Origin: Chloroflexota bacterium
GTDB taxonomy: Bacteria > Chloroflexota > Anaerolineae > UBA4142
Direction: 5' to 3'
Length of the DNA stretch: 41,324 bases
Assembly (NCBI GenBank): GCA_016215025.1
Contig: JACRMI010000105.1
Span: forward strand, 1 to 41,324
Both the position numbers and the translations under genes were made by a program. Of the stretch, positions 37,707 to 41,324 are shown piece after piece. The notes beneath the pieces were generated by a model. It was not told the DNA's origin, searched no databases, and worked only from the letters and a program-made list of their open reading frames with translations. How positions within the stretch are numbered: position 1 is the stretch's first letter; the number at the start of each line of letters is the position of its first letter.

Positions 37707-38879
37707 ATGAGTACGCAACCTGCTGCGCCTCGACCGAGTCGCACTCCATGGATTATTGCAGGCGTATTGGGATGTTTGGTTCTGTGTTTGCTTGTTGCCG
37801 TCGTCGGTGGCAGCGCGTATTTTATTCTGTCCCCCGCGCGTGTAGTTGTCCTGCCAACCGTACCTCAAGTAATGACCGTTCCCATCGCCGTGTTGCCGAC
37901 GGTACCCTCTCAACCCACTCAAGCGCCACAAAATTTGCCGACCGTTCCGCCACCTCCACCGCAATCCACGGCGACGGTCGCTCAAGCAACGGCTGTGCCA
38001 GTTCAAGCTACGGTGACTGTTCCGCAACCGACTGCCACGCGCGTTCCGCCAACCGCAACGCGCCCGCCGGCTGCACCCAAGGGACGGATTGCATTTACCG
38101 TTCGTAGAGGTGATCGGCCAGAAGACAACTTCATCTGGATCATGAATGCCGACGGCAGCGGCGCAAAAGAAATTCTCAAACGCTCTTCTGAACCATCGTT
38201 CTCCCCCGACGGAAATAAAATCGCCTATTATCAATGGAGTGATGGTATTTTTGTCGCCAATGCAGACGGTACGAACCCGATCAAAGTTCTTGGCGATGGC
38301 GTGACCGGTTACATCGCCTGGTCGCACGATGGGCGATGGATTGCCTTGTCAGCGCGACCGGCGCGCACAGGCAACATTTTCGTCGATGCCGTCCCGCCGG
38401 ATGGGAGCGCAGTCAAAGATAACAGCATGCGACGAAATATCGTGGTCGGCGAGAGTCCGGATTGGTCGCCGGACGATACTCAAGTCGTCTTCCACACTTG
38501 TCGGGACAGTGCGTGCGGTATTTACAAAGTTGGTTCTGGCGGTGGTGGAACTGCCATTCCGATTGTAACGGATGATGGTGGCTTGCCCGCCTGGTCGCCC
38601 GATGGCAAAACGGTTCTGTATCAAAAAGATGCGGATGGCGCAAAGCAATTATTCGTCATCAATGCAGACGGTTCGGGCAAAAAGCAGTTGACTACGGGTG
38701 CTGCGATGCATGTTTCGGCAAACTGGTCCGCCGATGGCAATTTTATCTTTTATCGCACGCCCGAAGATGGACAGTGGGGCATTTGGCGTATGAATGCTGA
38801 TGGCACGGGCAAAATCAAAATCGCAGGCGATATGCCACCCGGAGATTGGGCGTACGACCGCATTGCCGTGACAAAGTAG
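37707..38879 (+). CDS. Membrane-anchored PD40/TolB-like beta-propeller protein
   Basis: A 390-residue protein starting at ATG 37707, six bases after GAGGAGG; an upstream in-frame start (37611) would include the promoter. One helix (about 14-40) anchors it. A Pro/Thr/Val/Gln linker (50-125) follows, then a propeller with repeated units (IMNADGSGAK, FSPDGNKIAY, DWSPDDTQVVF, AWSPDGKTVLY, INADGSGKKQL). It resembles the TolB C-terminal domain but has no TolB N-domain, and no tol genes are present. It is a likely extracytoplasmic binding scaffold, paralogous to the next gene. Confidence 0.85.
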   Translation: MSTQPAAPRPSRTPWIIAGVLGCLVLCLLVAVVGGSAYFILSPARVVVLPTVPQVMTVPIAVLPTVPSQPTQAPQNLPTVPPPPPQSTATVAQATAVPVQATVTVPQPTATRVPPTATRPPAAPKGRIAFTVRRGDRPEDNFIWIMNADGSGAKEILKRSSEPSFSPDGNKIAYYQWSDGIFVANADGTNPIKVLGDGVTGYIAWSHDGRWIALSARPARTGNIFVDAVPPDGSAVKDNSMRRNIVVGESPDWSPDDTQVVFHTCRDSACGIYKVGSGGGGTAIPIVTDDGGLPAWSPDGKTVLYQKDADGAKQLFVINADGSGKKQLTTGAAMHVSANWSADGNFIFYRTPEDGQWGIWRMNADGTGKIKIAGDMPPGDWAYDRIAVTK

Positions 38880-38892
38880 ACTGGGAATTTTA

Positions 38893-38923
38893 ATAGGGGC
38901 TTGCGATACTGGCAAGCCCTTAT
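38893..38923 (+). terminator. Hairpin between the two PD40 genes
   Basis: A 12-pair stem (ATAGGGGCTTGC/GCAAGCCCTTAT with one wobble). There is only a weak T-tract, so it may act as a partial terminator or an RNA-stabilising element. Confidence 0.45.
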
Positions 38924-38939
38924 GATTATGGAGGAGAAA

Positions 38940-40106
38940 ATGCAAGTCACATTATCGATTTCCAAGATCGCGTTGGCTTTGGCACTTGTCCTCGCCCTGA
39001 TTGCAATGGTCGGGTGCGGTACTACGGCTACGACCGTCCCACCAACATTGGGTCCGGGAACTTTATCGGCTCAGCCGACTCAATCGGTGGTCAGTCCGCC
39101 GACGAATCCGCCGGTGATAGAACCAACCGTAACGACACCTCTCTCAACCGATACGCCCGGCGCGACGAGTGGAGTACCCTCTCCAACCAAATTCGCCGTG
39201 GCGGTTACGACGCCGACCAATGTGTCTGCACCGAGAGCAACTACGACCACGCAAGCCTCATCGTCGGCAAGACCCGCTGTGCCCACCGGTAAAATTGCTT
39301 ATACCCTAGTCACCGGCGAAGCGCCCAAGTTTCATACCGTCTGGCTCGCCGGTCCTGATGGTTCCAGTCAGCGCCAAATTCTTACGCACGCGCAATGGCC
39401 CGCGCTATCGCCGGAAGGTGGGCGCATCGCGTACCTGGGCAGTCCGGAAGGCGGATCGAAAGGTTTGTACATCGCAAATGCGGATGGTAGTGGTTCAGTG
39501 CTTGTTGTGAATGAGTCCGGGGCGTGCTGTATGAGCTGGTCGCCCGATGGTCAGTGGGTTGTGTATGCGATCTCGCCGCGCCCCAATCAGCCCGGTGGTA
39601 ATTTGTCGAAGATCAAAATCGATGGCGCGTACAAAACCATTGTGCCTTTGGGGGTTGTCGGAAATGGACCATCGTTTTCGTCGGACGGTAAACAAGTCGT
39701 TTATTCCGGCAGCATTCCGAATCAAGGCTCGCTCGGTTTGATGCTTGTATCCGCAGAAGGCGGCGCGCCGCGTCAAATCACTACCGATAACGGCGGCAAT
39801 GCGCAGTGGTCGCCTCGCGGTGACAAGATCGTTTATCATGCGAACGACGGCGCAGGGCATCGCCAAGTGTTCGTCGTCAACACCGACGGTTCCGGGAAAA
39901 AGCAATTGACGAATGGCAAGAGCAATGATGGTCAACCGATTTGGTCGCGCGATGGCAGCTCAATTTTCTGGCGCAGCGATCAGAACGGCACCGCATGGGC
40001 AATCTATGTGATGAACGCCGATGGTTCCAACCAGCGCAAGCTTATCAACAATGTCGCGCCCGATCCAACGTTCTGGGGTTGGGAATCGCTGAGCGCGAGT
40101 CAGTAA
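38940..40106 (+). CDS. PD40/TolB-like beta-propeller lipoprotein
   Basis: A 388-residue protein. The ATG at 38940 has GGAGGAG just upstream and gives a signal peptide with lipobox MVGC (Cys near 25). A Thr/Pro-rich linker reaches about residue 115. The propeller repeats (YLGSPEGGSKGLYIANADG, SWSPDGQWVVYA, FSSDGKQVVYSG, QWSPRGDKIVYHA, IWSRDGSSIFWRS) match those of the upstream protein, so the two are tandem paralogues with different anchors (lipid versus helix). Confidence 0.87.
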   Translation: MQVTLSISKIALALALVLALIAMVGCGTTATTVPPTLGPGTLSAQPTQSVVSPPTNPPVIEPTVTTPLSTDTPGATSGVPSPTKFAVAVTTPTNVSAPRATTTTQASSSARPAVPTGKIAYTLVTGEAPKFHTVWLAGPDGSSQRQILTHAQWPALSPEGGRIAYLGSPEGGSKGLYIANADGSGSVLVVNESGACCMSWSPDGQWVVYAISPRPNQPGGNLSKIKIDGAYKTIVPLGVVGNGPSFSSDGKQVVYSGSIPNQGSLGLMLVSAEGGAPRQITTDNGGNAQWSPRGDKIVYHANDGAGHRQVFVVNTDGSGKKQLTNGKSNDGQPIWSRDGSSIFWRSDQNGTAWAIYVMNADGSNQRKLINNVAPDPTFWGWESLSASQ

Positions 40107-40141
40107 AAGCAAAAACCAAGCACGGCGATTGTCCAGTTCTT

Positions 40142-40242
40142 GATCCGCGAATACCGCGAATCACGCGAATCTTGTCACGCGAAGCGTGAGTGTAACGAAC
40201 GCTCTGCGTCTGATTCGCAGGGATTAGCGTGATTCGCGGATC
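40142..40242. repeat. GATCCGCGAAT palindromic repeat before coaX
   Basis: GATCCGCGAAT...GCGAATCACGC on the left and GCGTGATTCGCGGATC (ending 40242) on the right. Inside are a TCACGC/GCGTGA hairpin and a CTCTGCGTC...GATTCGCAG pairing. Confidence 0.85.
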
Positions 40243-40256
40243 ATTTTTATCTGTTG

Positions 40257-40262
40257 TATAAT
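40257..40262 (+). promoter_or_regulatory. -10 element of coaX, leaderless arrangement
   Basis: TATAAT lies just six bases before the GTG start codon at 40269, where the transcript itself should begin. A -35 would fall in the right arm of the preceding repeat (near TCGCGG). Confidence 0.55.
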
Positions 40263-40268
40263 ATCCGC

Positions 40269-41042
40269 GTGACTCTGCCTCTCCTCACGATCAAAATCGG
40301 CAACTCGAATATCACTTTCGGCGTGTTCGAAAACTCGACGCTAGTTGCGCGCTGGCGCATTCACACCGAAGCAGACAAGACAGCCGACGAGTACGCGATT
40401 TTGCTCGAGGATTTGTTTTCGCAATCGCTGGTCGCCGATCATCATTGGCGCGGCATTGTCATCGTCTCCGTTGTTCCGCCCTTGACGACGACGTTTCAGG
40501 AATTGTGTCGCCATCATTTTGAAACCGATCCGCTCATTGCAGGACCCGGCGTCAAAACGGGGATGCCGATTCGGTACGACAATCCTCTCGCGCTGGGAAC
40601 GGATCGTTTGGTCGAAGCGGTTGCGGCAAAGGCGAAATTCGGCGCGCCGGTTATCGTCATCGATTTTGGTACGGCGACGACGTTCAATGCCGTGAATCGC
40701 GTCGGTGAGTTTGTCGGCGGAGCGATTGCGCCTGGACTAGACCTTGCCGCCGACGCGTTGCATCGGGCCACCGCACAATTACCGCGTGTCGATCTAGCCA
40801 TGCCGCCGCGTGTGATTTCGACCAACACGACGCACGCCATGCAATCGGGAATTTTGTTCGGCTATATCGGCATGATCGAAGGCATGATTGCGCGGATGCG
40901 CGACGAACTGCGCGAGCCGAATGCGCGCGTGGTTGCAACGGGTGGACTCGCGTCGATGCTCGCACCGTACACTCGCGTCATTCAATCCGTCGAACCGGAG
41001 TTGATTCTGGATGGGCTGAGAATCATTTATGAGATGAATTAA
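40269..41042 (+). CDS. coaX: Type III pantothenate kinase (CoaX)
   Basis: A 257-residue protein of the ASKHA fold. Type III features are present: IGNSNITFGVF (motif 1), GTDRLVEAVAA with D112, VIVIDFGTATTFNAV (motif 2, D132) and GGAIAPGLDL, then VATGGLA. It phosphorylates pantothenate in the first step of coenzyme A synthesis. One residue is odd: motif 1 normally reads D-x-GN, with the Asp needed for catalysis, but here it is K9 (IKIGNSN). The GTG at 40269 is preferred; the in-frame TTG at 40254 is within the promoter. Confidence 0.9.
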   Translation: MTLPLLTIKIGNSNITFGVFENSTLVARWRIHTEADKTADEYAILLEDLFSQSLVADHHWRGIVIVSVVPPLTTTFQELCRHHFETDPLIAGPGVKTGMPIRYDNPLALGTDRLVEAVAAKAKFGAPVIVIDFGTATTFNAVNRVGEFVGGAIAPGLDLAADALHRATAQLPRVDLAMPPRVISTNTTHAMQSGILFGYIGMIEGMIARMRDELREPNARVVATGGLASMLAPYTRVIQSVEPELILDGLRIIYEMN

Positions 41043-41046
41043 GCAA

Positions 41047-41223
41047 ATGTCTATGACTACCACAAAATGGAAACTTGATAACAAGCCAAATGGAAAAGAA
41101 TGTCCAGAGGTTTTTTGTTTTCACTGGCGAGAGCGGGGTAATTTGAGCGCTCCCGGTTTGTATCCGAATCGAGATGAGGCAATTAAAAACAGTAACCGCA
41201 AAATTCCACCTACACGCCTCTGA
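41047..41223 (+). CDS. Small hypothetical protein (58 residues)
   Basis: The frame from ATG 41047 (a second ATG two codons on) to TGA 41223 encodes a hydrophilic 58-residue protein with two Cys (ECPEVFCFHW) and a basic C-terminus (NSNRKIPPTRL). It starts four bases after coaX. There is no ribosome site and no family that I recognise, so it may be coupled to coaX or not a gene. Confidence 0.35.
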   Translation: MSMTTTKWKLDNKPNGKECPEVFCFHWRERGNLSAPGLYPNRDEAIKNSNRKIPPTRL

Positions 41224-41228
41224 TGCGG

Positions 41229-41250
41229 TATAATGGGTTCTCAAGAACCC
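41229..41250 (+). promoter_or_regulatory. -10 element and start-point hairpin of the last gene
   Basis: TATAAT (41229-41234) is followed at once by GGGTTC-TCAA-GAACCC (41235-41250), placing a hairpin at the likely 5' end of the RNA. The -35 is weak. Confidence 0.45.
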
Positions 41251-41270
41251 TACGACGCAAAGGTGTGTGG

Positions 41271-41324
41271 ATGAGACGAGCCAAAGACAATTCCGAAGTT
41301 CCCAAGCGTTACTATCGGCCAGAG
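41271..41324 (+). CDS. N-terminal fragment of a gene leaving the window
   Basis: ATG 41271 follows GGTGTGTGG and opens a frame to the edge (18 codons, very basic: MRRAKDNSEVPKRYYRPE). The promoter-like site and hairpin upstream support a real start. The product cannot be judged. Confidence 0.45.
   Translation, partial: MRRAKDNSEVPKRYYRPE

Noticed and set aside
38940..40106. TolB of a Tol-Pal system
   Set aside because: Only PD40 propeller repeats are present; the TolB N-terminal domain and tolA, tolQ, tolR and pal are absent.
1..41324. tRNA or rRNA genes
   Set aside because: No cloverleaf with T-loop consensus or rRNA-like stretch was noticed on either strand. A tRNAscan-SE run would settle it.

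Overview
The window looks like chromosomal DNA of an uncultivated Chloroflexota bacterium, most likely near Anaerolineae; this is inference. The basis is style and content: lipoproteins with long Thr/Pro linkers, several PD40/TolB-like beta-propeller proteins, a DUF348/G5 lipoprotein, an MreC with a Thr-Pro tail, GGAGG ribosome sites mixed with leaderless starts, mid-range G+C, and a very high load of short palindromic intergenic repeats. No rRNA, tRNA, CRISPR array, phage module or complete insertion sequence was seen.

Layout. Positions 1-11600 are almost all on the minus strand: two tandem acyltransferase-3 membrane enzymes (the second copy runs off the left edge and looks truncated), a ParB-like/double UspA stress protein, a lipoprotein, a small membrane protein, a DUF4349 lipoprotein, the mreB-mreC-mreD shape operon, and ribosomal protein L25 (rplY). 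From 11732 the plus strand dominates: a DUF348/G5/PD40 lipoprotein, a metallophosphoesterase, and an envelope polysaccharide block (glycosidase-like/O-antigen-ligase fusion, UDP-glucuronate decarboxylase, a second O-antigen ligase, GtrA, GT4 glycosyltransferase). Then come a methyltransferase, a small membrane protein, an MTH1-like Nudix hydrolase, another methyltransferase and an esterase. Positions 24977-25785 carry no intact gene but hold a promoter with stem-loops, a remnant of a second esterase and a 244-bp MITE-like element. A 1012-residue GAF/SpoIIE phosphatase and a methyltransferase follow. Next is a tRNA 2-thiolation locus (cysteine desulfurase and mnmA) split by a DUF6883/DUF4926 gene pair. 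The right end carries a YtxG/YtxH-like pair, membrane proteins, tpiA, a membrane metalloprotease, a minus-strand WecA/TagO-like transferase, two PD40 proteins, type III pantothenate kinase and the start of one more gene.

How it fits together. The polysaccharide genes, the WecA/TagO-like lipid-carrier transferase and MreBCD all serve the cell envelope. The desulfurase supplies sulfur for MnmA. The SpoIIE phosphatase is probably the output of a partner-switch signalling system whose partners lie outside the window.

The most striking feature is the repeats. At least eight sequence families of palindromic elements fill the gaps between genes and are sometimes nested inside each other. Six genes appear to have absorbed such an element in frame: inside MnmA, a GT4 enzyme, two O-antigen ligases and a methyltransferase, and as the start and signal peptide of a lipoprotein. 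Two further genes end inside a repeat that supplies the stop codon. This repeat-to-protein process is the best candidate here for something under-described.
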